From Sphagnum compactum (Eukaryota > Bryophyta > Sphagnopsida > Sphagnales), in the NCBI GenBank assembly GCA_965153455.1, contig OZ234494.1, positions 21,266,001-21,330,000 on the forward strand: DNA of 64,000 nucleotides, read 5' to 3'. The translations under genes and the position numbers were made by a program. Under the pieces are notes generated by a model. The model had not been told where the DNA came from. It saw only the letters and a list, made by a program, of their open reading frames with translations, and did not search any database. This document shows, piece after piece, positions 32,756 through 45,100 of this stretch; position 1 is the stretch's first letter; each line of letters opens with the position of its first letter.

Positions 32756-33857
32756 GGAAGAACATGAGTGATAATTTGCTTCAAATTTTTTTGAAAAAAA
32801 AAAAGCTCTGGACGTCTCTCTAGTTCCAGCCCCATATCTTCCTCATTTTTAGTTTGTTTTGAGTGATTTAAAACCTGATGGGTGTTTTACTCCCTATGTA
32901 AAAGACTTCACTCCTAATGTAAAGCCCTTGGGCTTATTTCAGTGATTGCACAAATAAGAATGCTTGATTTGAACTTAACCTTGGCCTTGGCTACTATCCT
33001 AAAGTGGGCCTTACTTTCAAAACAAGTGACCAATTTTGATGGGTGATAAAAATTTAATAATATATAATCTTTTTATCTTGGTTCGTGTGAAGTAGGTTAA
33101 CAAAATAAGTATTACCAAAAAAAATTTTAAATCTTGGGTTATGTGTAATTAAGTTTGAATTGCTCCAATTCCAAATTGGATTGGGATTTAATTTTTTAAG
33201 TCAAAATTTCAGATTTTGAAAATTAAAATTGCATCAAAAGTTTCATTTTTTTACTAGTTAGAACTAAAACCAAAGTTTCATTTCAATCCAAAAATTGAAT
33301 AATATTGTTGTATATCTCAAAACAAGGCAACTCTAACAAGATTTATCAACAAGAAGCACTATAAATTAGATGGTAGCGAAAAATAAATAAAGAATATTAA
33401 AAAGGCAAAAGGCAAAAGGATTTCATTGCCAAAATTGAAAAAAAATATAGCAAAAGTTGTCAAATTTTCATATTATGTAATCAAAATATAAAAGGATCAT
33501 TAAAAATTTATATTTCATATATGATTTTTATAGCCATATTTGGTTAAATCTCCTTATGGAAGATGACCATTCTTTTAACAAACTTCCTATCTATGATCAT
33601 CATTTTTTTTTTAAATTTTAAAAGCAATGGACATTGGAGAGGTTGTTTAAAGGTCACAAGCAACAATAAATGGCTTATAGGTATAGGCTACTTAGCATGA
33701 AGTGTAACCTTCAACTTGAATCATGAAAGTTAATTTTGACAAGTAAGTATGCCCAATGTACAATGCTATTCAAAGGTCTAACAAAAAGAAATGATTATTT
33801 TTCATTGGCTAACTATAATGATTGGCCTAGGTGGTGACATTAAGTCTCTCTATTTAC
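32756..33857. other. AT-rich intergenic DNA
   Basis: No gene or clear repeat family recognised. It is low-complexity AT-rich sequence upstream of the repeat at 33858. Confidence 0.55.
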
Positions 33858-34045
33858 ACTAGTGGGTACCCGTGACCTTTGCTCCGCAAATTCTGCTTTG
33901 ATGTCTGTGCGGGGGGACGGAGGATCCAGCGAGCGTGTGTCTCTCCGCCACCACGACCCGCACCTGGCGCTGGAACATTTTTGGCCAGTTGCGGCTCATT
34001 TTGGGACCTCGTTTCTGTCAGCTACGTCGATTGGTCGAAATAAAC

Positions 34046-36645
34046 TACCGTAGTGGCATTCCCATTCGCACTAAAAATAATTATTTATGGCCGCTGTGAA
34101 AAAAAAAACTAATTTTTTACAGCCGGTGCGAAGTTGCGAATTAATCCGATAATTCTGCAACCCTGTTAGCGAAAAATACTGGTGATGTTGATCTAACAAC
34201 TGAATTCTAATCTTCTCCATCTAATCCATCCTCCTCAGAGTCAGAACCATCTAGGTCTACATCACTTGGAACATCAAACTGATCATCCAGGCAGGCCTTC
34301 ATCACACCGGCCAATGAAGCCTGCTCCATGTGCGCGAGCACCTCGATGTCCCCCTCAGGCCCTGCCGTCGTATCCTCCTCCGCTGCTTCCAGTACCAGCA
34401 GACCCCTTGTCAGACATTCTGACAAGACCTTTGCTTGGAATTCCGCTTCGTGAATCTTCCCCATCCCGCACTTCGTCCACCCCTTTCTGATCATCTGCTT
34501 GAGCCCTGCCAGCTCCTCCCAGGAACCCATCAACCAGCCTACCAAGTGGCATCTGAGCTCCTTGATCCCAAGCTAGAGCTGGATGTTATCCGCCTGCACC
34601 CCGTTGAGCACCTGACATGCTACTTGCTGGCTTTGCCACAGATTGAACTAAGTGCGGAAGCGGTGCTTGAAAGGGCGCTGCAGAACTACATCGGCGACCT
34701 GCAGCTTGCTAGTGTAGTTGGCAGGAACAAAGACGAGGTGCAGAAGCGGATGATTCTCCTTTAGCCACCCTCTAAACTCCTCTGAGATATGCACCTTCCA
34801 ACAATCAATGTTCCAGATGTAATGCTGAGAGGACGAAGCACGCCCCAACTCCTCACACTGCTTTGCATGCCACGGCACAATGACCTGGTCAACGAACTCC
34901 CTCATGGTCTGCTAGTTAGACCAATGGTTGGACGACATGGTCAGATGCCAGCCCTTCACCCTAAGCTGCCACCGCCCCGGGGTCTTTAGGGACAACAGCA
35001 GTGGTTTTGCCCTGGAAGATCAGCTGAAGAGGGAGCAGATCCCCACTTGCTGCTGAGCTAACCGTGCAAGTAATCTGACGCTTATCGTCCTTTCCCAGAC
35101 TCTTGACATCTTTGACCCCCTTAACGTCATAGGTCTGATCTGTGTTTGGCCGAATGTGGAGAGCAGTCTGATCAGAATTGATGACTAGCTCTTCGGGGAT
35201 ATCATATGTCTTCACAAGTGCAGCTATCCTGTAGGCCATATCATGACCCTGGGATTCCCAATCAGCGGGGAGCTTACTCGCTGCTGTGGTACTCCTTCTC
35301 CAAGTCCAACCCATGTGCATGCGCACAAACTTCCTTGCAAACCTTCTCGACACGCTAAAGAATCCACTCTTTGTGCGCCTCTCAAAGAGCTCAAGGGCAA
35401 CAGCTGAGATAATCCCCTAAATGACTGTCTGAACAATGGTGCTGTCCAAAGGCTGCCTCGAGTCTCGCATGCCTTTCAGAGTGTCTACGATCATCTGAAA
35501 GGCCACTGGATGATCTTTGAGGATCCCCCGAGGCCCTTTGTCCTGAGCAGCTGACCGTGCAGACTACAGCTTGATAGCCTCCTCATACTTCCTCCGTAAA
35601 ACAAAGCGCCCCGTCACATCCTTCTCAAACCACCCCTTCAAAGTGCTGATGGTCAGGTTGTCAAAAGGGCTGCCAACCCGGCCAGGCTTTCTGATGTGTT
35701 GAAGGGAGAACAGAGCTTCATACAAGCTCTTGGGGTGCTGCTTCATAGCTTGTTCAATGAAAGGCCGCAGATCGGGGACAAACCAGTTTGTGTAACTTCC
35801 CCTCTTCTTCTTTGCAGGGGGTGGTTTTTCGCTTGCATCCACCCCCGTCTCCTCAGCTACTGCCGCATCCCCTTGCTCCCCCCCAGTCTGTGCTGCAGGT
35901 TGCTATCTGGAAGCCTGAACTGGAATCAATATGGCCGAGGGCACTGCAGTGCTTTTCTTTGGTCTACCAACGGGACGCTTGGTAGCTAGACGGGCCTTCT
36001 CTGCCTCTTCTCTATGGGCTGCCTGCTCCTTCAACCGCTCTCCCAACTGAGTCTGGCTTCTCTGCCATTGGCCAAGCTGCTCTTCTTTAGAGATGACAGT
36101 AAAAAACTTGGTGATAATGGCCACCTTGGGCGCCATTCCCTTACCGATGCCTTGTGACCAGTTATGGGGTGGCCGAACGGAAACCTGATTATGGCTACTG
36201 AGTTTGGAAATCTGATCTTTTTGCTTTAAGGGTTTAAGGAATTAAACCCGCCGAAAAACGGACTTAATGAAGGCAGCGATTTTATGATTTTGGGGACATG
36301 AATCTTGTAACGGTGCATGGGAAAACTTGAGCTGGAAACCAAGGATGAAACGGCTGGAATTTTGGAGGAAGATTGGTAGACTGAGGCAGTAATATTTCGC
36401 TGCAATATCTTTGTCTGGCCCGGCCGGGCCGGCCCGCCGCGATCATTGAACCGTCATCGCCGGGGTTGTGGGTGTTGTATCCAACGGCTCAGATTGAACG
36501 AATTTACCAAAACGAAAAGGTGGAGAAATTGCAAAAACGGCCTGGCGAAAGTGAAAATAATTGTGAACTGGTCAGTGCGAAAAAGAAAAACTTTTGAAAA
36601 TAATTATTCGCAAGGCAGGTCGCGAATGGGAATGCCACTACGGTA
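34046..36645 (-). mobile_element. pogo/Tc1-mariner-type DNA transposon, 2.6 kb, decayed
   Basis: Perfect terminal inverted repeats read CCGTAGTGGCATTCCCATTC on the left (from 34048), with the exact reverse complement on the right (to 36643). Each end is flanked by TA, the target duplication of the Tc1/mariner/pogo group. The inner ends also share AAATAATTATT. The single gene inside, on the minus strand, encodes a DDE_1-type transposase and is broken (see next feature). The element sits inside repeat copy A, so it arrived later. Confidence 0.9.
34207..36136 (-). pseudogene. DDE_1 (pogo-like) transposase pseudogene
   Basis: The frame from the ATG at 36136 runs through a Lys/Gln/Glu-rich N-terminus with an AT-hook-like KRPVGRPKK, a probable DNA-binding region (SLQHIRKPGRVGSPFDNLT), then the catalytic domain. 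The first Asp is in LVINSDQTALHI and the second in YIWNIDCWKVHI, followed by FVPANYTSKLQVADVV with the third. An acidic C-terminal tail follows. Six in-frame stops interrupt it (cta on the + strand at 35903, 35564, 35417, 34913, 34648 and 34573), all TAG. One frameshift lies near 34968-34985 in a C/G run. No reading frame can give active enzyme. Confidence 0.88.
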
Positions 36646-36744
36646 TGTTTTCCCCATCTGGGTATATTTAGAGGCCGGCCGGTTCTGCCAAACCCCCTTC
36701 CCAAGCTCAGTCACAGACAGACAAGTGAATTAATATATAGGATT

Positions 36745-39700
36745 GTTTGGTTTTGGATGTTTACATGTGGGAATGGGGACCTAATACTAGGGTTAACATA
36801 CCTAGTTAACACTCTATGCAAGATGTGACAAACAATGGTAAGGCCATGAATAAGTTTAGAGGTGGTGGGTGAACACTAAAGATGCTTTGAAAACTTTACC
36901 CAACTAACATTGGTGCAAAGTGCAAACCTAAGTTTTGAATGGAGCAAAATGCAAACCTAAAATTTGAAAGGTTGCCTACAAAGTTTCAAATGGGGATCAC
37001 ACTAACATCATGGTTTTGCAACTCCCAATTCATTTCATTATTGTTTTGCATATACCAATGATGTACCTTTAAAAGTCATTACCCTAGAAGTCACTTGGAA
37101 TCATCATTTTGAAACTTGCATTAACACTATTGTGTTCTATATGGATTAGGTTTTGATGAAAAGCTTCAAAGTCCCCAACCTAAGTCCTAAGTTCCAAGTT
37201 TCAACCCTAAAATAGAAATTATAAAAAAACTAGTGTAACATGTGCCATTGGCTTAAGTGTGAACTTGCTTCCCAACTAATTTCTCTTTCCAAAAATAGTT
37301 CTTATGTTTTAGGTGAATTTCATTCAATTTTTAAAATATTTTTGAAATTTTAATGAAAAAAATACTTGAAATGTCCCTAAAGCCTTATGTCTAAAAATGA
37401 TGTAATCGCATCCATAGAATCTTGGTTAATAAACCAAGAGGTTATAACAAAATCAAAGAATTGCCCAACATTGATATTAATAATCAACCCATTGCTATAG
37501 GTTGCCCTATCCATAAAGGAAATGAAACAAACATTAAAATGAAAAAAAATGTTTTGTAATGTCCCATAGAATTTAGAATAATTATTACTCTCACGTAACA
37601 CTTTGAAAAAATTTCTAGTGTATTTGAAACTCATGCTTTAAAGTAGGAGGGATCTTATAACTATAAGTAAGCATAATTTTGTTCCATCATAAAACACAAT
37701 ACAAAAATTATCATAAACCTAAACATACGTAAATCACGAGATTTAGAAAAGGAAATGATTTTTATGCTTACTCCTTACGAGTGGGAAGAATCTTACACTT
37801 ACTTATCCCTTTCTCTCTTAAAAGATTGTAAGATCTTTCGTAAAGTAGAGAGATTTGCATGAATGTATATTGTGTCCTCCAAATACATTACCAAATTTCT
37901 CTACATGCTTTATGATCTACTAATCTTTTAAGTTTGTGAATGTTTAGATTCATGAGAACATGTAGGGTAAATTGGCCCATTATTGAACATTTTGATAAAT
38001 CTTTTTCAAATTCTTCTCCATTTTGAGTGATTTAAATTGTTATGGAAGCACCTTCTCAAGCTTTACAAATCATCTTTGAAGTGTAAATCCAAAGGAGTAG
38101 CCAAAAAAGAGCTGTAAAAAAAATAATGTTTTTTCAAATTGTAAAACACATTTGTTTTCATTTTTCTTCAATTTGACCCTTCTTACTTCATTGGTGCATA
38201 ACTTTCTCATTTTATTTTTTCAAATTGAATGATTTAAACTGCTCTAGAATCATCATCTTAAGCTCTACAAATCATCTTGTTAATTCTAAAGATAATAGAG
38301 TAATATTTAAGGATTTTTTGAAGGGTTCGAAAATAGGCTATGAGTTGTTTGATAGAAAATTTTCTATAAAAACAACTCCCTTGCTTTGAAGGGATGAGAA
38401 CTTTTTCGCTTCTTATCCATTTTTGCTAATTTTTAGTGCAATAGATGCACAAAGAGGAGGACTCCATCTATTCTTTGAACACCATAAACAATGGGGGCCT
38501 CCTGCAAAAACGGTGAGAAACCCTACCTTACCTTAAGTGATGAATGACGAGCCTCTCTACCTTACTCATGTTTTATGATGGGTAACCTATGCCTTGTGTT
38601 TTGAGAGCATCTCCACTCACAACCTTAAACATAGCATGTGTGTTATGTTTTGCATGAAGTGAGGCAATCAATAAGTGTGACACAATCTTTGGGATTGTAA
38701 AAAGTGCTTTGGTTGTATGTGATTCAATAGGGCTTGTGAAAGGAAATGATTATAGCAAAACTTTGCAGCCTTACCCTTGAGTCATCAAATGAGTGTTTTT
38801 GATTGGTCGATCATAATGATTCATAATGCTTGGCTTAGGTGGTGACATTTACATACTCTCTCACTTTACTTACATATGTTCACTTTTTCATACTTATTAT
38901 AGGGTGCCTTGTGTTGCTGAACACATTTACAATATTGAATGAATGGGCAAATGGTACACTCTTTTTAGCTTAAGTTTGAAATTTAATTTTCAAAAAGATT
39001 TTAAATTGAAGCTATTCTTGAATTTTAAATTGAAAAATTTACTCGAAACTCAATATTTCCCATGCTTCATGTCTAATATTTCTGTGAAAAGAAAAGACCT
39101 AGGGTAAAATCGGTAATCATTGAAGATGTATTTATCATTGAACAATTTTCAATATTTTTCTCATTCCTTAATCAAATTGAATAATTTTTTGTGTCATTGG
39201 ATGCACAAACTGAAGGGTGACAAATGTTCTTCGAGTGTCAAAACTAAAAGAACAACACAGGAAGAGGATGAGTGATAATTTGTTTTCAAAATTTTTTTTA
39301 AAAAAATTCTAAACCCCTCACTAGTTCTCGCCCCATATCTTCTTCATTTTGAGTTTGTCTTGAAAGTTTTTTAATTTTATGAGTACAACAATTAGGGTTT
39401 TATATAACTTCTTTTTATGCTAGAAGCAAAGATGCAATGATCAAAGATTGTATCAAAATCTTATTCTGTTTTTAATTCACATTTCATCAAACATTAAACC
39501 TCCTTACACCAAACATCTCATGTCTTTTGCATTCTTTTATTGAATTGAACAATTTTTGTGACCTTAAAAACAAAGGGGGTTTCTAAAAAAGTTTCAGCTT
39601 CAGAAACAAAGGAACAATGTGTAAAGATTCGACCTCCATTGATTTTGTAAGTGTTCACTCATCAACTTATTTACCTTAATTTTGTAGATTTTGAATTAGA

Positions 39701-39814
39701 AAAAAATTGCCAGATTTGTACATGAGGTTCAAACAGGCAGCCAAAACATTTAAAAAGGTTTCTTAATTGTCATTTATTTTCAATTGGTACTCACCCACTA
39801 GGGATTTTTTTTTA
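36745..39814. other. AT-rich intergenic DNA
   Basis: No gene seen on either strand. Repetitive-feeling motifs recur (such as CTCATTTTGAGT or TTGAGTGATTTAAA around 37990-38270 and 39330). They hint at old transposon debris, but no termini or coding remnants are clear enough to call. Confidence 0.5.
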
Positions 39815-40664
39815 ACTAGTGGGTGCGCGTGACCTTCGGCCACTGTGAAGTCCCCCGGTTTCTTTAAACTTGGTTCATGTTTTAGTTTTTTTAGAAATTA
39901 TTTATTTATTTTTATGTGTTTTTTATTTTTATTATATATTTTGTATAATAAAAATAAAATGTTTCTTTTTCACTTTTATATATATTTTTATTTGGATGCA
40001 AGTTTAAAGTTTGGAGAAAAAAGACTCACCTCATTCTTTTTCAAGTAGGGTTTTTCTTCAATATTTATAAATTTTATTTTTTCTTATTTTTTACTCTTTA
40101 TTTGGTTTCTTCATTTTTGGAATTTTTTTCTTTTAAAATTATTTTACTGTATTTTCCTTTCCTTGTTTCATTTGTTTCCATTTCTTTTTTACAGTTTTTG
40201 CGTTTTTACTTTTTTTTTGGTTTATGTTTGTTTCGTGTTTTTATTTTTTCTATTCTTATTTTGTCTATTTTCATTTTTTTCTATTTTTATGTATTTATGT
40301 ATTTTTTTCTTTTTTTCTTTTTTTTTCAAAATAATTTAACCCGTTGATCCCCCCCATGCTGCCCCCCCCCCCTTGCCCGTGCTGGCCCCCCATAGAAAAT
40401 AATTTAACTCGTTGATCCCCCCCCATGCTAGCCCCCTCCCCCCGCCGGTGCTGCCACCCCTGCCAGCACCCCCCCGTGCTGGCCCCCCCATTAGTTATTT
40501 CTTTTTTGAGATTTTTGGGATCTGGGTTTCAATACTTGGACACAGAGACAGACACATTGTTTCCCAACTGCCCAAGATGGACCGGTTCCGACGTAATGTT
40601 AAAATGCAAAACGTCTTGTGACACACAGACGGACACACACCACTGTAGCTTTTATATATAAGAT
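39815..40664 (+). repeat. repeat element copy B with T-rich and C-rich interior
   Basis: It begins ACTAGTGGGTGCGCGTGACC and ends CACACAGACGGACACACACC...TATATATAAGAT, matching the termini of copy A. The interior contains a T-rich tract (39890-40330) and then poly-C blocks around CATGCTG (40348-40495). Flanking poly-T tracts on both sides may be a target duplication. The small open frames inside are low-complexity. Confidence 0.6.
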
Positions 40665-41300
40665 TTTTTTTTTTAAATTTCAATTTGGTGGTTTTGAAAA
40701 ATTGGTGAATCTTTCCAAAATTTTAGCAAAATTTTTTTAATTTCAATTTTCAAAAAATTAAAAATTCTCCAATATTTTCCAAAAAATTTGTTGTTGGTAT
40801 GTGTTTTTTCAAAATTTGTGAAGTAGGTGGGTTGGCAATTCATGGCTCAAGAGGACGTTAGCCAAATTTCACTGGAGGTCAGATGGGACAAGTGGAAAAT
40901 TTTAGGGTTCCTCCTATTATTGGCGACTTGTTGGAAGCTATCCTCTAAATAAATACGGCGACGTTCATATTTTTTTTCCTCTGAATGAGACAACTTGGAC
41001 CCATTTTTTCCCCCCAAAAAAAATCCCTTTGTAGCTTTTGCATTCCTCCTTTGTGTTTCTTTTTTCTCTCACCGGGTTGTAAAAATTCGTCCCAAAGAAG
41101 AGGGAAAAAAAAAAAAAAAAACACTGGTCGCCAAAATTCGAAATTTCGCCAAAAATAACACATTTATATCCCTTCAGATAAAAACATAAAACCAATATTG
41201 TGACTTAGCACAGTAGTCCCGACCGAACCAGCCAACATACCCTTCGGCTATCTCAATCCGGTTATATTCTCCTTTACCCGAGGGGGGTGAAAACCCCCCA
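40665..41300. other. AT-rich intergenic DNA upstream of FDM
   Basis: No gene recognised. T- and A-rich tracts near 40983-41120 generate overlapping phantom frames on both strands. GC content rises after about 41200 towards the FDM promoter. Confidence 0.5.
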
Positions 41301-41690
41301 AAAACCGGTTCTGCTATTTTGACCTCGATTCCCAAAACTTTTGAAAAATTTCCGAAAACACACTCCTCTTTATAACCTCCGGTTCTTTCAGAAAACTGCC
41401 GATTCTTTCACGTTTCTCTGGGAAAGAGCGGTAGACCGGCGGTTCTCTTGTGCAGTTTTTTCAAAAACCCGGATTCGGCGGTCCCCTCTTTACGATTTTT
41501 CTAAAACTAAAGAACCGAAGGTTCTGTTGTTCCAATATTCCTACAAACCCGGGACCGGCGGTTCTATCGTTCAAACTACGTAAAATAAGGAACCGGAGGT
41601 TCTCATGTTCCCAATTTTCTAAAAATCAGGACCCGAAGGTTCTCTTGTACCAAATTCCCTAAAACTAAGGAACCTCCGGTTATTCAAAAT
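41301..41690. promoter_or_regulatory. array of ~40-bp units each with a GAACCGNNGGTTC-like palindrome
   Basis: Units centred near 41380, 41438, 41477, 41516, 41557, 41595, 41635 and 41676 contain ACCGGCGGTTC, GAACCGAAGGTTC, GAACCGGAGGTTC or close variants, separated by A/T-rich spacers with TTTCTAAAA. The array ends about 420 bp upstream of the FDM start codon. The regular spacing and retained dyads suggest a protein-binding array, but this is inference. Confidence 0.6.
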
Positions 41691-42110
41691 CCTCATAACC
41701 GCACAACAACGCTGGTAAGGTTCCTCGAGAAGATGCGTTTGTTTCTCTTCTCTTGTCTGAGGAGCATTTCGTGCTGTGCGAGTGTGCGCGCGCACGTCTT
41801 TGTGTGGCGGCACGGGAATTTCTTCTGTTGTCGTAGTCAGAAGAAGAAGTAGCTCCTTCGGAAGCTCGGAAGCTTTGGTGGAAGCTTTTTCGGGATACCT
41901 AATTGTAAGAGCTGGAGAAGAAGCTCTGAGTTCTGTTTTTGTGTTTCTTGGTTGGAGGTGGTGTTGTCTTGAACAGTTTTTTCTGCAGCAGGTCGGGGTT
42001 TGTTTGTCTGTTTGTTTGTTCGGTTTTTTTTCCCTTTCTATTTGTAGAGTCGTTTCGTGTGCAGAGAGGAGTCTAAGGAGCATTGTCTTTGCCTTTTGCC
42101 TACGGGGGAT

Positions 42111-45100
42111 ATGGATTCAGACAGTGATGGTGAGGATTTTGAGACGAAGGTGGAAGAGATAGAAACCAAGACCCTAGGCAAATTGAAAGAAGGGAAGCTG
42201 CCGGTGCTGAATTCGGACGGGACATTTCGATGTCCCTTCTCGCCCAGCAAGAAGAAGCAGTCGTACAAATTCTCGGAGATTTTGCAGCATGCGGAGGGAG
42301 CAGGGAAAGGGAAACGGGGAATAGACGCGGCAGGCAAGCACCGGGCCTTGGCTAAGCATCTGAAGGAAGACCATAAGGAACGGGCACGGCCGCAAGCTGA
42401 GCGGACAATTTACTTGGATCAGCCGCTTCCTTGCAGAGTAGAGAAGCCTAAGCTCGTTGTTCCGCACATGGGAATCTTGCTCAATATCAAGAACACTGAT
42501 ATCCGTGTTTCCGATGGCTTTCGCCAGGGTCCAGGCCAGGGAGAAATTAGAGATAAGTTCAAGGTATGTTGTAGAGCAATTCTTCCTTCTCACATTTGAA
42601 GTTTTGATGATGAAGCATTGCTACAGGAAGTGCAGACATCATCTGCAACTCATGAGAAATGGTGATAGAAATGTGCACTAGACATGTGCATGCATGAGAA
42701 ATGATACTAGAAATGTGTACTAGACATCTGCATGCATGAGAAGTGGTGGTTCAACTGTGCACTAGACATGTGCATGGATGAGAAATGGTGCTAAAAATGT
42801 GCACTAGACATCTGCGTGCATGAGAAATGGTGTTAGAAATGTGCACCAGACATGTGCATGCATGAGACATGGTTTTAGAAATGTGCACTGAAACCTAATC
42901 TGGTCCAATGACCCTTGTCTTCTCTGCCTGGAGTATATAGGACCTTGAGATATGGCATGCTAGGAGCTGCTGTCCGTTTGAGGGAGGGGTTTGTTGGGAA
43001 GAAGCAACAAAACTTGCTCCTCTCACTGTCAACAAACAAACAAATGACCAGAGGTCTGGAAAGGTTTTTTTTATTCCTGTGATGGTTGTGATGGAGGAGG
43101 CCAGTGTCTGATTCTATTCCAGTTGGTCTTGTGTGTAGGTTTTCAATCCACTGTTTGTGGATATTTTCTATGACCAGCGAGGTCATCTGGGGTGTGGAGT
43201 CATTACATTCCATACTTTTGAGGATGCAGAGGCATTTGAGCACAGTTTCAAACTTGCGCACTGTGGGCGAGAAGATTACGAAAGAGACCTCCGGCTTAAT
43301 AATGTTGGCGCACGACTCTATGGGTGGCATGCAACAGAGGAGGTTTGTACTTCACCTTGTCAACTTGTTCTGGTGTAGCAGTTGGGTATTCTCAAAATCC
43401 CATGAAGAAGTAGATAAGAGTGTCCTTGTGCTGTACAAAAATGAAGTCTACAGAGGTAATAGATGTTTTGGATGTATGGATGTTTGCCCCCCTCTTCCCT
43501 TCTCACTATGCAAATCATTGATTGTCATGCTCCTGGAACAGTAGAAAATCGAGTGAACCATTGTTGTTACTTTTGCTATGTGAGGCTTGCATGGAATCCT
43601 GAGTGGATCAACTTTAGACACTCATCCGTGTTTCGGTGTGCATAAAATTGCACAGGACCACAAGAATGAGGATCAGTTACTGCATTGGAAAATTCCTGAG
43701 TTCCTTGGCATCAAAGGGGATTTCAAGAATTTGAAGATAATGATCCATGAGGAGAAGAGACTCATGAAGCAGCAGGTGCATCAACTCAAGAGTGAGGTTG
43801 CCAAGCACAGGTCAGATGTATTGGACTCCAAATTTGAATTGGCTGGAGTGAAAAACAGACTGGAAGATATTGAGAATAAGCGCCGGGAGGCAGAGCAAGA
43901 GAATGCAGCGCTTGTCGAACGCCATAAAGCAGGTGAGTGACATGTCGTATGTTTCAACAAATGTGGTGAAAGCATTGACTCGATAGTTCCAAGACCATGC
44001 TCTTCAAGTTCTGTGGTTGTTTCACTCCTCTTCTTCCTTTCCTTGTTTGGTCGTTTTTTGGGTTTCCTTTTTTGTGTTCCACTTTCATCTTTGTTTCCTT
44101 GGTAAGCTCCTTTGCTTTCTGTGTTGTGGAGATAGCCACCGTACTGGCTGAGTCTTTCTGTTACTACCTGTCTTGCAATGGAAATGAATGGAAACTTTTA
44201 CAGTGGTTAAGGTATGAAACTGACCTCCACCCATTGCCAGTAGGATGTCAGTGGGAAAGTTATGGTAGCTGGGCACTACCATAGATGTTGCCTTTGAAGG
44301 GCACTGAACTTTCATGGACTGTCACTATTGTTGAAGCCATAACCCCAGTTTTTCTTGTTTTATCAATGTGTTGTCAGGTCTTGACATCTCTATATCCATC
44401 GTCAGGTCATCTCTCAATTTTTTTAAGGTTAACATAAATTGGAAGTATGGAGAATTTGTTGATACTTTTGAAGACCTTTTCCACTCAATTCAGCAGATGT
44501 TCAGCATCGAAGTACTCACCAGCTGGGTTCTTCAAGTTCTGTCTTCTAAGTGCTGAAGACCCTCCTGCAGCTTCCTCTTTATCTGTGGTCCCTTGTTTTC
44601 TTTCCAAGATGCCCTACTAATAAGGTTCTAGATGTTCGTGATCTGTGTTCTTGCTATTAGTTGACTTTTAGTTGATATTTTGTTTAAATTTTCTTTCTAC
44701 TTTTTTTTCCTTTTTGTGTAGTTGTTTGTCCTGTCTTTGCTTTCTGTTCCTCCCTAGAGAAGTGAAGAGATGTGAGCCCTCATTCTCTCTTTTGCCTCCT
44801 ACTTTAATGTTAGGTTATTGAATTCTGGTTTTTAGTCAAGTCCTGTACTTTTGATGACAATTCTGGTGGCTAGAACAGTGCTCTTGTAAGCCTTATAAGC
44901 TCTTGCTTATTCTGTGTAAAAGTTGGAAATGTGCTTGATCTTTTTGACCAATTTTGCTTGTTATTATGTTTTGTGTCTCCCATATCTTGCATGATACTCC
45001 TACAACTCCTAAGGTTCTGTTGTGTCTTGGGATGCTTAGCTTTTGCTGCTTTGAGAGTCATTCTATTGCTAAACCCATGTATAAGTTTTGGGAGTAATCT

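Larger units (their letters stand above)
33858..36744 (+). repeat. repeat element copy A, interrupted by a DNA transposon
   Basis: The left end is ACTAGTGGGTACCCGTGACC (33858). The right end is TCACAGACAGACA followed by TTAATATATAGGAT (ends about 36744). The same termini flank a second copy at 39815-40664. Without the nested transposon the element would be only about 290 bp, so it is non-autonomous. Its superfamily is not recognised with confidence. Confidence 0.6.

Noticed and set aside
41776-42162. 128-residue frame overlapping the FDM start region
   Set aside because: It is in a different frame from the verified FDM exon 1 and spans its likely 5' untranslated region, with a biased Val/Arg/Ser composition.
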